A stretch of 64,000 nt of DNA from Halobacillus massiliensis (GCF_900166625.1 NZ_LT800499.1:2570357-2634356), one strand, 5' to 3'; positions 37,053 to 49,796 are shown, numbered from the stretch's first letter. The notes: generated from the letters alone by a model not told the origin. A program made the numbers and translations.

Positions 37053-39080
37053 TCATACTGAGCGACGCTTCATAAGCCATAGAAAATAAGGGGCACCGAT
37101 TAAAGCTACAAGTATCCCTGATGGAATTTCATTAGGAGCAAGCAGTGTCCGGCTGAAAAGGTCAGCTGCCACTAGTAAAAATCCGCCCACCAGCATAGTT
37201 ATGGGCAGCAGCTTCTGATTGGCACTTCCGACAAGCAGCCTTGCGAAGTGTGGAGCAATTAAACCAATGAATCCAATGGAACCAACGGCTGCTACACTGC
37301 AGGCCGCAAGCAAAGTAGCTAAAAGAGCCATCTTAAAACGAGCAGAAACAACATGTAATCCCAGTCCTTTTGCCGCATCATCACCCAGCGAGAGAACGTC
37401 AAGGTTTTTAATGTGAACGGCTAGCAATGGAATAAACAAAATAACAGGCCAGAGTAAAAACTGCAGTATTTCTTTCCAACCCTTTGCATAGGTGGTACCT
37501 GATAACCAGGTTAAAGCTGAAGCTACCCCGAGTTCAGCTTGCACAACCATAATCTGTATGAAGGCCGATCCAAAAGCGGAAACTCCAATACCTAAGAGTG
37601 CGAGGGTTGTCGGATTAAATTCAGCTCTGGCTCCTAGTGTCATAATAACTACAAAGAACATTAGGGCCCCTGCCATGGCTCCAACAGGAATCCATAAGGC
37701 AGATGCACTGAAAAAATACATCGTTGCTAAAGCACCAACACCCGCTCCAGAAGTTATGCCTATTACGGAAGGATCAGCCAACGGATTTCTGAGAACTCCT
37801 TGAAAAATCAGTCCACTGACTGCTAATATCGCTCCTGCCAGCAAAGCAACAAGTGACCTTGGCAGACGCAGTTCAAAAATGAAGTTCCTCATAAATTCGT
37901 TCGTCTGTCCCGATATAGCTTCGATAGTCAGCAGCGGCTCAAATCCATAATTTCCTGAAGACATGCTCACAAACACTGCTGCCAGTATGACAATAAACAA
38001 AATAGGAATTAATTTTTTCAGCGATACGTTGAAAGAGGAGCGGCCGGCCAAAATGGAACCTGTTTCCTTCGTGTTCCCTTGCTGCTTCATACGAAGGACT
38101 AAGAAAATCAGCCATGGAGAACCGACTAAAGCTGTAATCGCCCCTACAGGCAGTTCAGAGAAAGATGGATCTACAATACGAGCGAGTACATCTGCGAGCA
38201 GCAATACATTCGCTCCCCAGAGAAAAGAGCCGATCAATAATGGAATGTGAGAACGATAGCCCAGCAATTTAATTAAATGGGGGGCAACGAGTCCGACAAA
38301 TCCAATGGGTCCCACGACACTTACAGTAACCGATGTCAACATTACAGCGGCAAGAATCGTTATAAGCTTCACTCTTCTAATATTTTGCCCGAGAGCCGTG
38401 GCTACTTCATCACCAAGGGATAACGTGTCCAGCTTGCGTGCGAAAACCAACAGCAGCAGGAAACATATAATAATAAAGGGAAGAGAAAAACGAACGCCGT
38501 CCCAATTATTTTGAATAAGCGTACCGGATCCCCATAAGAAAAGTCCCTGTGTCTCATTTTCATAAAATATCTGCAGCACTGAAGTTAAGGAAGAAAATAA
38601 AAACGTAACGATCATACCGGCAAGCACCATACGAACAGGTGTAGCATTACTTCCACCCGAAAGAATATAAACAAATCCGAAGGTTAGAATGCCCCCGATA
38701 AAAGCGGTCATTATCCCATTCGCAAACGTTGCAAACGGAAGAAAGATAGTGGCAGCCACTACGGCAAAATAAGTACCAGAATGAATACCTAATGTACTTG
38801 CTGAAGAAAGCGGATTTTTCGTCACGGTCTGAAGAACAACCCCTGAGACAGCTAGTGCCCCCCCGGCCAGAATGCCAATAACTGCGCGCGGCATCCTAAG
38901 CACTCGAACAGTATGATGCTCAATCGTATCCATCGGAGAGAAGAGCGATGCTATTACAGTATCTAGAGGAATCTCTACATTTCCTTGATTAATATGTATA
39001 AAGATTAATAAAGACAATAAGGCGCTCCCACCACCAAAGGTGAGAGCCCCTATAAGAATTTTTTTATAGACGGATTTCAT
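37053..39080 (-). CDS. fhuB: Iron-siderophore ABC transporter permease, double-length FhuB type
   Basis: This 675-residue membrane protein consists of two fused FecCD permease halves (about 1-335 and 345-675). Each half has its own GGALAVSGVVLQTVTKNPLSS / GAILAVSGLIFQGVLRNPLADP motif and the VGPIGFVGLVAPH / VGSIGFIGLIAPH coupling loop that contacts the ATPase. In Firmicutes the two halves are usually separate genes (FhuB/FhuG, YfiZ/YfhA); the fusion is the E. coli FhuB layout. No ATPase gene is in this unit, so an ATPase such as a YusV-type protein must be supplied in trans. It lies downstream of the binding protein gene. Confidence 0.92.
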   Translation of the reverse strand: MKSVYKKILIGALTFGGGSALLSLLIFIHINQGNVEIPLDTVIASLFSPMDTIEHHTVRVLRMPRAVIGILAGGALAVSGVVLQTVTKNPLSSASTLGIHSGTYFAVVAATIFLPFATFANGIMTAFIGGILTFGFVYILSGGSNATPVRMVLAGMIVTFLFSSLTSVLQIFYENETQGLFLWGSGTLIQNNWDGVRFSLPFIIICFLLLLVFARKLDTLSLGDEVATALGQNIRRVKLITILAAVMLTSVTVSVVGPIGFVGLVAPHLIKLLGYRSHIPLLIGSFLWGANVLLLADVLARIVDPSFSELPVGAITALVGSPWLIFLVLRMKQQGNTKETGSILAGRSSFNVSLKKLIPILFIVILAAVFVSMSSGNYGFEPLLTIEAISGQTNEFMRNFIFELRLPRSLVALLAGAILAVSGLIFQGVLRNPLADPSVIGITSGAGVGALATMYFFSASALWIPVGAMAGALMFFVVIMTLGARAEFNPTTLALLGIGVSAFGSAFIQIMVVQAELGVASALTWLSGTTYAKGWKEILQFLLWPVILFIPLLAVHIKNLDVLSLGDDAAKGLGLHVVSARFKMALLATLLAACSVAAVGSIGFIGLIAPHFARLLVGSANQKLLPITMLVGGFLLVAADLFSRTLLAPNEIPSGILVALIGAPYFLWLMKRRSV

Positions 39081-39221
39081 ATAGTATCACTACTCTTCTT
39101 TCTATTTAACTATGATAATAAAAAAATGGGCGGAAACAAGAGAACTGTAAAACGAGTATACCTGCATTCCTAAAGCGATAATTACACCCATAAATTCTAA
39201 CATAGATTTTATTTAAAGAAG

Positions 39222-40217
39222 TTATTCTTTCTCTTTTTCCACTACAGAGTCAACCACTTGTTCAGCCAGGACTTCTGCAGAAAGCGGTCCACCGAACGTC
39301 CATGTGGAGCCAGGCATTTTGTACATACGGTCTTGTTTAACAAAGTCAAGACCGTCCCACACAGGATTTCCAGCCAGTTGGTCTTCAAAGATGTTATCTG
39401 AATCTTGTACAATATAAAAGAAGTTTGTGTCCTGATAATTTTGCAGAGTTTCTACAGTTGTTTCCGTATACCCGTAGATTTCAAGTTGATCAGATTCATA
39501 ATCATTTTCCATTCCCAATTCACTCATAATGTTAGCTACCATTGAATTATCAGTAAACAACCTAAGAGTCGGTGTATTTTGCGCTGTAAAGGCCTGAGTC
39601 ATAACATAGTTCATGCCATCTTTACCAGCCTCTTCAAGACGTGCGCGCTGCTCTTCAAAAGTATCTTCCATATTCGATATGGCCTTATCAGCTTCTTGTT
39701 CTTTATCTACGACTTTTGCAATTGTATTAAATTCTTCCAGCATACTGTCAAATTGGTTTTCAGCACTTTCCTCAGAATAAGGGGCAAACATCACAGTCGG
39801 GGCAATTCCTTCAAGATCTTCCTGGATGGCTTCATGACGGAAATCCACGCCAATAATCAGATCAGGATCCAGTCGAGCAATCGCTTCAAGGTTCGGCTCC
39901 TGGCGAGTCCCTACATCCTCAACAGAATCACTAAACGGCTTGCCAACATCCACCCAATCTCCGTAGGAATTAAGATCAGCCACTCCGACCGGTTCCATCC
40001 CCAACGCCTGAAGCTCTTCAGCATATGACCACTCTAGAACTACGACTCTTTTCGGGGTGCCTTCAATCGTTTTCTCCCCATTGGCATCTTCTATCGTCAC
40101 CGAGCGGGTTTCTTCTTTCCCGCTGTTTTCTTCCTCACTTGATTCATCTTCTCCACCGCAAGCTGCTAGTAAAGTCGTTAATGAAATGAAAAGTATTAAT
40201 ACCCAAAACTTTCTCAT
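39222..40217 (-). CDS. Iron-siderophore substrate-binding lipoprotein
   Basis: This 331-residue lipoprotein has a signal peptide ending LLAACGG (Cys 20), an acidic linker and a FecB/TroA-like binding fold (RVVVLEWSYAEELQALGMEPVGVAD, LDPDLIIGVDF). It captures a ferric siderophore or ferric citrate outside the membrane and delivers it to the double permease downstream. The specificity cannot be read. A promoter framed by two Fur boxes precedes it, so it is the iron-repressed first gene of the operon. Confidence 0.9.
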   Translation of the reverse strand: MRKFWVLILFISLTTLLAACGGEDESSEEENSGKEETRSVTIEDANGEKTIEGTPKRVVVLEWSYAEELQALGMEPVGVADLNSYGDWVDVGKPFSDSVEDVGTRQEPNLEAIARLDPDLIIGVDFRHEAIQEDLEGIAPTVMFAPYSEESAENQFDSMLEEFNTIAKVVDKEQEADKAISNMEDTFEEQRARLEEAGKDGMNYVMTQAFTAQNTPTLRLFTDNSMVANIMSELGMENDYESDQLEIYGYTETTVETLQNYQDTNFFYIVQDSDNIFEDQLAGNPVWDGLDFVKQDRMYKMPGSTWTFGGPLSAEVLAEQVVDSVVEKEKE

Positions 40218-40280
40218 AAAAAACTCCCTTTCCTGCCTTTTTGATTCCTCGTATGTAAAAGGCTCTATTAATTTCTAGTT

Positions 40281-40299
40281 GATAAAGATTCTCATTATC
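40281..40299. promoter_or_regulatory. Fur box 1
   Basis: GATAAAGATTCTCATTATC is close to the 19-base Fur consensus with dyad symmetry (GATAA and TTATC arms). It lies at the predicted transcription start of the iron uptake operon. Confidence 0.8.
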
Positions 40300-40308
40300 A
40301 CCATCCAT

Positions 40309-40337
40309 AGCATACAAAACTATCTGCCTGCTGTCAA
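40309..40337 (-). promoter_or_regulatory. SigA-type promoter of the iron uptake operon
   Basis: On the minus strand TTGACA (40337-40332) and TATGCT (40314-40309) are spaced by 17 bases. Fur boxes lie immediately on both sides. Confidence 0.8.
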
Positions 40338-40359
40338 TGATAATATTTCTCAATTATCA
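40338..40359. promoter_or_regulatory. Fur box 2
   Basis: TGATAAT and ATTATCA form an inverted repeat around an 8-base centre, matching the outer arms of a Fur site. It abuts the -35 hexamer on its upstream side. Confidence 0.65.
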
Positions 40360-40369
40360 CAATTTCAGC

Positions 40370-40421
40370 AGAAAAAATGAGGGTCAGCAGAAACATTTTA
40401 CAGCTTCCGCGACCCTCTTAT
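40370..40421 (-). terminator. Terminator of the ilv-leu operon
   Basis: GAGGGTC and GACCCTC, with further pairing inside (GCGGAAGCTG against the opposite arm), are followed on the minus strand by ATTTTTT. It ends the operon after ilvA. Confidence 0.85.
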
Positions 40422-40434
40422 CCTCATCTCTTGC

Positions 40435-41472
40435 TTAAACAGTGGTAATCATTCTCTTTGTTAATGCTAGCTGTTGAACGTGTGGCAGTCGGGCTAAATC
40501 CATGTTCCCGCCACTCACCACAACACCGCATTTCTGCCCTGCTAAAGCAGACTTTTTCGCTAATACTGCTGCGAGAGCTGTTGCACCTGCGCCTTCAACA
40601 AGTGTCTTTTCCCTTTCTAGCAGGTAAAGGATAGAATTAGCTATTTGCTGCTCTTCTACAGTGACTATATCGTCAACAAACTTGCGGATATAATGGAAAG
40701 TTTTCGTCCCATGCTGTTTCACCGCAATTCCGTCAGCGATTGTTGCCACAGAAGTAAGCTTTTTCGGACCACACTTATAAAATGAATTATAAGTCGATGG
40801 TGCTTTCTCGGATTGAACACCTATGATCCTGATATCGGGCTTCAGCTGCTTGGCTGCATATGCCATCCCGGCAATCAGCCCGCCTCCGCCAATCGGAACA
40901 ACAATTGTATCAAGGTCCGGCTGCTCCTGAAGCATCTCAATAGCTACAGTCGCCTGTCCAGCCATAACATCCACGTCATCAAAAGGGTGGATAAATGTTG
41001 CACCACAGCGCTCCTGTTCCTTTATAGCTGCCATATAGGCTTCCTGAAAAGATTCACCTGTTAAAACAGTTTTAGCTCCATAAGCTTCGGTAGCCTGAAC
41101 TTTAGCCTGGGGAGTTCCCTCCGGCATAAAGATTTGAGCAGGTACACCGCGCTTAGCAGCCGCTAAGGCTACTCCCTGGGCGTGGTTTCCTGCAGAAGCA
41201 GCAATGACGCCGCACTGAGCTTCTTCTTCCGTCAGCTGGGAAACTTTGAAAGAAGCTCCTCTCACTTTAAAGGCACCTGTTTTCTGCTGATTCTCCATCT
41301 TCAAGTAAACTTTCTGCCCTGCAAACTGATTAAAAGTTTCAGAGGTTTTAAACGGTGTCTGGTGAACCACATCGTTTAATTGTTCTTTGGCTTCAAAGAC
41401 TTTAGCTAGCGTTAAGAAATCCCCAACGTCTTCACTCCTTAATTTTAATTTATTTGGCTTTTTCTGTTTCAT
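40435..41472 (-). CDS. ilvA: Threonine deaminase, catalytic domain only
   Basis: This PLP enzyme converts threonine to 2-oxobutanoate, the first step to isoleucine. The PLP lysine is in TGAFKVRGAS, and SAGNHAQG and PIGGGGLIAG bind the cofactor. The chain stops right after the catalytic domain (about 330 residues), so the ACT-like regulatory domain of B. subtilis IlvA is missing and the size is that of TdcB. The start is unclear. The best ribosome site (AAGGAGTGAAGAC, about 41429-41441) leads to a TTG at 41426 that is one base out of frame, beside a GGGG run. In frame, the ATG at 41472 (no ribosome site, inside leuD) or 41496 must serve. Confidence 0.8.
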   Translation of the reverse strand: MKQKKPNKLKLRSEDVGDFLTLAKVFEAKEQLNDVVHQTPFKTSETFNQFAGQKVYLKMENQQKTGAFKVRGASFKVSQLTEEEAQCGVIAASAGNHAQGVALAAAKRGVPAQIFMPEGTPQAKVQATEAYGAKTVLTGESFQEAYMAAIKEQERCGATFIHPFDDVDVMAGQATVAIEMLQEQPDLDTIVVPIGGGGLIAGMAYAAKQLKPDIRIIGVQSEKAPSTYNSFYKCGPKKLTSVATIADGIAVKQHGTKTFHYIRKFVDDIVTVEEQQIANSILYLLEREKTLVEGAGATALAAVLAKKSALAGQKCGVVVSGGNMDLARLPHVQQLALTKRMITTV

Positions 41473-42037
41473 ATTGATCAATGGCGTCAGCATCATTCAA
41501 CGTTACAGATATCTCATCCCAGCCATTTAACAACATATCTTTATGATAAGGTTGAATATCAAATGCTGATATTGAACCATGATCACTGGTTACCTGCTGT
41601 TGGACAAGATTAACATTGAGCGTCACCTGCTCACGGGAGCCTTGTTCCAACAGTTCATTTACTTCATTCTTGGGCAATACAATAGGAAGTATTCCATTTT
41701 TAAAGCAGTTATTATAAAAAATATCGGCAAAGCTTGGAGCAATAACTACTCTAAATCCATAGTCCTGAATCGCCCAGGGAGCATGCTCCCTGGAAGATCC
41801 GCAGCCAAAATTTTCTCCGGCCACTATGATTGTCGCATCCCGATACATAGGATCGTTGAGAGAAAAGTCTTCTCTTAGTGATCCATCATCATTAAATCTC
41901 CAGTTGTAAAAAAGAAACTGCCCAAATCCCTGTCGTTCGATTCTTTTTAAAAACTGCTTGGGAATAATCTGATCTGTGTCAACATTTGAACGGTCCAGCG
42001 GGTAAATGACCCCTTTATGCTGTTTTATTGGTTCCAT
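41450..42037 (-). CDS. leuD: 3-Isopropylmalate dehydratase, small subunit
   Basis: This is the swivel subunit of isopropylmalate isomerase, 195 residues. LDRSNVDTDQIIPKQFLK, ENFGCGSSREHAPWAIQDYGF and FADIFYNNCFKNGILP are the standard signatures. With LeuC it isomerises 2- to 3-isopropylmalate in leucine synthesis. It follows leuC by 3 bases, and its end overlaps the open frame of ilvA. Confidence 0.95.
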   Translation of the reverse strand: MEPIKQHKGVIYPLDRSNVDTDQIIPKQFLKRIERQGFGQFLFYNWRFNDDGSLREDFSLNDPMYRDATIIVAGENFGCGSSREHAPWAIQDYGFRVVIAPSFADIFYNNCFKNGILPIVLPKNEVNELLEQGSREQVTLNVNLVQQQVTSDHGSISAFDIQPYHKDMLLNGWDEISVTLNDADAIDQYETEKAK

Positions 42038-42040
42038 TGT

Positions 42041-43459
42041 TTACCCTCCTACCGCGGCGCCGTATTTTCTTACATCTACAAATGCACCTTCTAATGCTGC
42101 GGCAGCCGCCATTTCCGGGCTGACCAGGTGAGTTCTGGCCCCATTTCCCTGACGCCCTTCAAAATTCCTGTTGGATGTGGAAGCACATCGCTCACCTGGA
42201 GGGACGATATCGTCATTCATCGCCAGACACATACTGCATCCTGCTTCTCTCCATTCAAAACCTGCCGTCAGGAAAATGGTGTCAAGTCCTTCTGCTTCTG
42301 CCTGTTCTTTAACAGAAAAGGAACCAGGAACAACCATGGCTCTTACGCCTTCATGAACTTTTCCACCCTGTACAATTTTTGCAGCTTTGCGGAGATCGCT
42401 GATTCGAGAGTTTGTGCACGATCCGATAAATACGTGTTCAACTGGGATACTTTCAATTTTCTGGTTTGGTTTAAGCCCCATATAATCGAGAGCTCGCTGT
42501 ATGCTGTCTTGCTCCTGAGAGTCAACAGCTTCTGCAGGGTCAGGTGTAGCAGCTCCAACAGGTACACATTGAGAAGGGTTGGTGCCCCAGGTTACCTGCG
42601 GTTCCACCTCTGCAGCATTGATTTCTACAGTTTCATCATACGCTGCCCCTTCTTCAGTCGCTAGTGAAAGCCACTCCTGTGCAGCTTCTTCAAAAGCTTC
42701 TCCCTGTGGTACATAGCGCTTACCTCGCAAATACTCCACAGTCGTTTCGTCCGGGCTGATCAAGCCGGCACGGGCTCCCGCTTCTATCGACATGTTGCAT
42801 ACGGTCATTCGCTCATCCATAGACAGATTACGGATAGCTTCTCCCGTGTATTCAATTACATATCCAGTCCCGAAGCGAACACCGAATTTTGCAATAATCG
42901 CTAAGATTAAATCTTTAGCTGTTACTCCTGTACCCAATGTTCCATCGACTTTAACCTGAAGAGTTTTTGGTTTTGCCTGCCACAACGACTGCGTGGCAAG
43001 TACATGCTCGACTTCACTTGTACCTATTCCAAAAGCAAGTGCACCAAATGCACCGTGTGTCGATGTGTGGCTGTCTCCGCAGACAATCGTTTTACCTGGC
43101 TGAGTCAGCCCCAGCTGAGGACCAATAATATGAACAATTCCCTGATCGGGATGATCGATATCCGCCAGGCGAATTCCGAACTCCTCACAATTTTCTTTTA
43201 ATGTATCCATCTGCTTTTTAGAAATTTGATCTTTAATAATATGCCGGTGCATCGTTGGTACGTTGTGATCCACCGTAGCAAATGTTCGGTCCGGGCGACG
43301 GACTTTACGATTTTTCATCCGAAGCCCTTCAAACGCCTGTGGGGAAGTTACTTCATGCACGAGATGCAGGTCAATATAAATTAAGGCTGGTTTATTTTCT
43401 TCTTGTTTAATAACGTGCTGCTCCCACAGTTTTTCAATAATCGTCTTTGGCCGCCCCAT
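42041..43459 (-). CDS. leuC: 3-Isopropylmalate dehydratase, large subunit
   Basis: This is the aconitase-type catalytic subunit of 472 residues. The 4Fe-4S cysteines are in [14 protein letters not shown] and in [44 protein letters not shown]-type motifs mark the active site. It forms the leucine-pathway isomerase with LeuD, whose gene follows 3 bases after the stop. Confidence 0.95.
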   Translation of the reverse strand: MGRPKTIIEKLWEQHVIKQEENKPALIYIDLHLVHEVTSPQAFEGLRMKNRKVRRPDRTFATVDHNVPTMHRHIIKDQISKKQMDTLKENCEEFGIRLADIDHPDQGIVHIIGPQLGLTQPGKTIVCGDSHTSTHGAFGALAFGIGTSEVEHVLATQSLWQAKPKTLQVKVDGTLGTGVTAKDLILAIIAKFGVRFGTGYVIEYTGEAIRNLSMDERMTVCNMSIEAGARAGLISPDETTVEYLRGKRYVPQGEAFEEAAQEWLSLATEEGAAYDETVEINAAEVEPQVTWGTNPSQCVPVGAATPDPAEAVDSQEQDSIQRALDYMGLKPNQKIESIPVEHVFIGSCTNSRISDLRKAAKIVQGGKVHEGVRAMVVPGSFSVKEQAEAEGLDTIFLTAGFEWREAGCSMCLAMNDDIVPPGERCASTSNRNFEGRQGNGARTHLVSPEMAAAAALEGAFVDVRKYGAAVGG

Positions 43460-43482
43460 TGGAATAACTCCCTTCTATCTAC

Positions 43483-44589
43483 TTATACATAACAGCTCAT
43501 AATATTTTCAGTTGTTACTTTTTCAGAGATTTGCTCTGATACTCTTACCGCTAACTGGCTTCCACTAACTACAGTTCCGCCTTTCACATCAAGATCAGCC
43601 GTATGGTATTTTTCATTTAATACGGCCTGGACGGCTGAATCAATTTCATCTGCTTCCTCTGTCATGCCAAAGGAGTAGCGAAGCATCATTGCCGCGGACA
43701 AAATCGCTGCCATCGGATTGGCTTTATCTTCTCCAGCGATATCCGGGGCTGATCCGTGAACAGGCTCGTAAAGTCCCAGCCCATCCTGACGTACACTTGC
43801 GGACGGCAGCATTCCAAGAGATCCAGTAAGCACGGAAGCCTCATCACTTAAAATATCACCAAACATATTCTCTGTTACAATAACGTCAAAGTAACGAGGA
43901 TTCGTAACAAGCTTCATAGCCGCTGCGTCGACAAGCATATGCTCCACTGCGACATCCGGATAATTACTCTTTTTCGCTTCGACTACTTCACGCCACATTC
44001 GACTGGATTCAAGAACATTGGCTTTATCCACTGAAGTAAGTTTTTTCCCTCGAACTTGTGCACTCTCAAATGCTTTTTCAACGATTCGTTCGATTTCTTT
44101 TTTTGTATAGAAAAGTGTATCCACTACTTCCTGTCCGTTATTTCTCCGTTCACTTGGTTCACCAAAGTAGAGGCCCCCGGTTAATTCGCGAACGATTAAA
44201 AGGTCACTGCCTGAAACAACTTCATACTTCAATGGAGAGGAGTGGAGAAGAGAATCAAAGCCTTTTACAGGTCTGAGATTTGCAAACAGCCCAAGCTCTT
44301 TCCGAATGCCGAGAAGTCCTTTCTCGGGACGCTGCTCACCAGGTAGGTTATCCCATTTAGGACCTCCTACCGCTCCAAGCAGGATTCCATCAGCTTTACG
44401 GCATGCTTCCACGGTTTCCTGAGGAAGGGGGGTTCCCTGCTGATCAATGGCAGCCCCGCCAATGTTATGCTTCTCAAAAGTAAACGTATGGCCAAAACGT
44501 TCAGCAATTGTTTTAAGAACACCTTTTGCTCCTTTGGTTACTTCAGGACCAATGCCATCTCCCGGCAGTATTACGATATGCTTTTCCAT
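43483..44589 (-). CDS. leuB: 3-Isopropylmalate dehydrogenase
   Basis: This is an NAD-dependent oxidative decarboxylase of leucine synthesis, 368 residues. LPGDGIGPEV starts the chain. Substrate arginines lie in LGLFANLRPVK and RELTGGLYFG. Metal-ligand aspartates lie in NMFGDILSDEASVL, and the NAD signature is EPVHGSAPDIAG. It sits between leuA and leuC with 15-23 base gaps. Confidence 0.95.
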   Translation of the reverse strand: MEKHIVILPGDGIGPEVTKGAKGVLKTIAERFGHTFTFEKHNIGGAAIDQQGTPLPQETVEACRKADGILLGAVGGPKWDNLPGEQRPEKGLLGIRKELGLFANLRPVKGFDSLLHSSPLKYEVVSGSDLLIVRELTGGLYFGEPSERRNNGQEVVDTLFYTKKEIERIVEKAFESAQVRGKKLTSVDKANVLESSRMWREVVEAKKSNYPDVAVEHMLVDAAAMKLVTNPRYFDVIVTENMFGDILSDEASVLTGSLGMLPSASVRQDGLGLYEPVHGSAPDIAGEDKANPMAAILSAAMMLRYSFGMTEEADEIDSAVQAVLNEKYHTADLDVKGGTVVSGSQLAVRVSEQISEKVTTENIMSCYV

Positions 44590-44604
44590 ATCTGTCTCCC
44601 CCTC

Positions 44605-47713
<3,109 letters not shown>

Positions 47714-47717
<4 letters not shown>

Positions 47718-49429
47718 CGAGTCACCCCAATCATTTCGTGTAGTCCTTTACCTGGTGCAATCATTGGATATACATTTTCCATTGGAAGTACACGGCAGTC
47801 GAGCACTGCAGGATGCGGGTCGTTCAGTACATCCGGCAGAATTCTTTCAATTTCATCTTTCGTTTCAATTTTATAGCCTTGAATATTGTAGCTTTCAGCC
47901 AGTTTTACGAAATCCGGCTGTGACTGTGCAAGTGAATGGGAGTAGCGACCCTCGTAGAATTTTTCCTGCCATTGTCTAACCATCCCTAACGCCTGGTTGT
48001 TGACAATGATGATTTTTACCGGAAGGTCTCTTTCCTGCAGCAGGGAAAGCTCCTGCATCGTCATCTGGAAGCCTCCGTCTCCTACTACGGAAATGACACT
48101 TGCTTCTGGATCTGCCAGCTGAGCTCCTATAGCTGCCGGGAAGCCAAATCCCATAGTTCCAAGGCCGCCGGATGTTACCCATTTATTCGGCTGATGAAAG
48201 CTGTAGTATTGAGCCGCCCACATTTGGTGCTGTCCTACATCTGTAGTAACGATAGATTTCCCACTGGTATAGGCATGAACTTTTTTCATCAGCCATTGCG
48301 GTGAAATTTTATCTTCCTGGTCATCATGCCAAAGTGGATATTCCAACTTGTTTTGATTCGTTTTTTCCAGCCATTCCTGGTGATCTAATTCACTGATACT
48401 TCGATCATTTAATGCTTTTAGTGCTGCTTTTGCATCCGATACGATCGGAATCGCAGTTGGTACATTTTTTCCTATTTCGGCTGGATCGATATCCACATGA
48501 GCGACTTTAGCATGTGGTGCAAAGTGCTTTAAGTTACCCGTTAAACGATCATCAAACCTTGCGCCGATATTAATCAGCAGGTCACATTCATAGAGCGCCA
48601 TATTCGCTGAATACGTTCCATGCATGCCCCCCATACCCAGAGACCGTTCATCACTTCCAGGGAAGCTTCCCAATCCTAGGAGGGTCGTAACTACCGGAAT
48701 TTGATAATTCTTCACGAACTTTATTAATTCTTCTGAACCTTTTGCATGAATGATGCCGGCACCTGATAATATTAAAGGCTTCTTCGCCTGCAGTAGAGCT
48801 TCATGCAATTTATTGATTTGTAAAGGGTTAGGCTTTACTGTAGGCTGATAGCCAGGAAGATGGAAATCAGATTCCACTTCAGCTTCATGAACCGTTGATG
48901 AGATATCTTTCGGGATATCAACAACTACTGGTCCTGGGCGTCCCGTAGAAGCAATATGAAAAGCTTCCTTAACTATGCGCGGCAGCTCTTCAATTTGCTG
49001 GACCTGGTAATTGTGTTTCGTTATAGGTGTTGTAATCCCCATTACGTCTGACTCCTGAAAAGCGTCTGTTCCAATGACTCCTTTAGCCACCTGACCGGTA
49101 AAAATAACAACGGGCAGAGAGTCCATCATGGCATCGGCTATGCCAGTAATTAAGTTAGTAGCACCTGGCCCAGAGGTTCCAATGACGACACCCGGTTTAC
49201 CTGATACTCTTGCATAACCCTCTGCTGCGTGAATCGCTCCTTGCTCATGTCTTGGAAGTACATGATCGAATGATCCATTAGACCGATAGATTGCGTCATA
49301 TATCGGCAGAACGGCACCTCCTGGATAACCAAATAAAGTATCAACACCCTGCTCTATTAAAGAATCCACTAACAGATCAGCACCAGTACGCGGCATCGTC
49401 TTCACCTTCTGAGTTGCTTCAGCCTTCAT
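47714..49429 (-). CDS. ilvB: Acetolactate synthase, large catalytic subunit
   Basis: This 571-residue thiamine diphosphate enzyme forms acetolactate and acetohydroxybutyrate. The N-terminal domain has [12 protein letters not shown] and the catalytic glutamate in [15 protein letters not shown]. The FAD-associated middle domain lies at about 200-340. The ThDP motif is [29 protein letters not shown]-like (GDGG to NN). It is the first gene after the T-box leader. Confidence 0.96.
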
Positions 49430-49454
49430 TTTTTAATCCCTCCTAGAATTACAT

Positions 49455-49531
49455 ATAAAAAAGACCTTCTCACCCTCTTGCTTCCTACAAATGAGACACT
49501 TGTAGAAAGTAGGAGGGGCGAAAAGGTCTTT
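49455..49531 (-). terminator. T-box leader terminator
   Basis: On the minus strand AAAGACCTTTTC and GAGAAGGTCTTTTTT form the outer stem. An inner CCTCCTACTTTCTACAA/TTGTAGGAAGC helix gives a long hairpin ending in T residues, before ilvB. The 5' arm is what the T-box antiterminator competes with. Confidence 0.8.
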
Positions 49532-49785
49532 GATTATTTCCACGGTACCACCCTCATTTTGCGTACAAATCCCGTACGCCTCTGGGAGCTATAAATCGTT
49601 CACAGCTCCATTTTGATAACAGGTGCTCTAGATAACACCTGATCCCACCTACTTGGTGATGGCCGTTCGGCTGGGACACTCAAGGATGATGTCGAAAATA
49701 AGAAGCATTTCCGGGCTTCCAGCAACCCCGGCTCTCTGTAAATGCTAGATCTTATTTCTTTATTCCTGTCTTCGAGTTAGCATAT
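49532..49785 (-). promoter_or_regulatory. T-box leader of the ilvB-ilvA segment, probable Ile specifier
   Basis: The T-box sequence AGGGTGGTACCGTGG lies at 49554-49540 on the minus strand, and the stem I apical motif AGAGAGCCGGGGTTGCTGGAAG is near 49720-49740. In stem I, AAATAAGA pairs with TCTTATTT, and AGGA pairs with TCCT. This leaves a specifier loop with GACATCA, and the codon before the conserved A reads ATC (49690-49688), isoleucine. Uncharged tRNA-Ile would stabilise the antiterminator. B. subtilis uses a leucine codon here. The specifier call rests on hand folding. Confidence 0.85.
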
Positions 49786-49796
49786 TTATTTAAAAG

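Noticed and set aside
36047-40217. A staphylopine-like opine metallophore locus
   Set aside because: Only a DapF-like protein and a FecCD-type uptake system are present. There is no nicotianamine synthase-like CntL, opine dehydrogenase CntM or opine-type ABC transporter.
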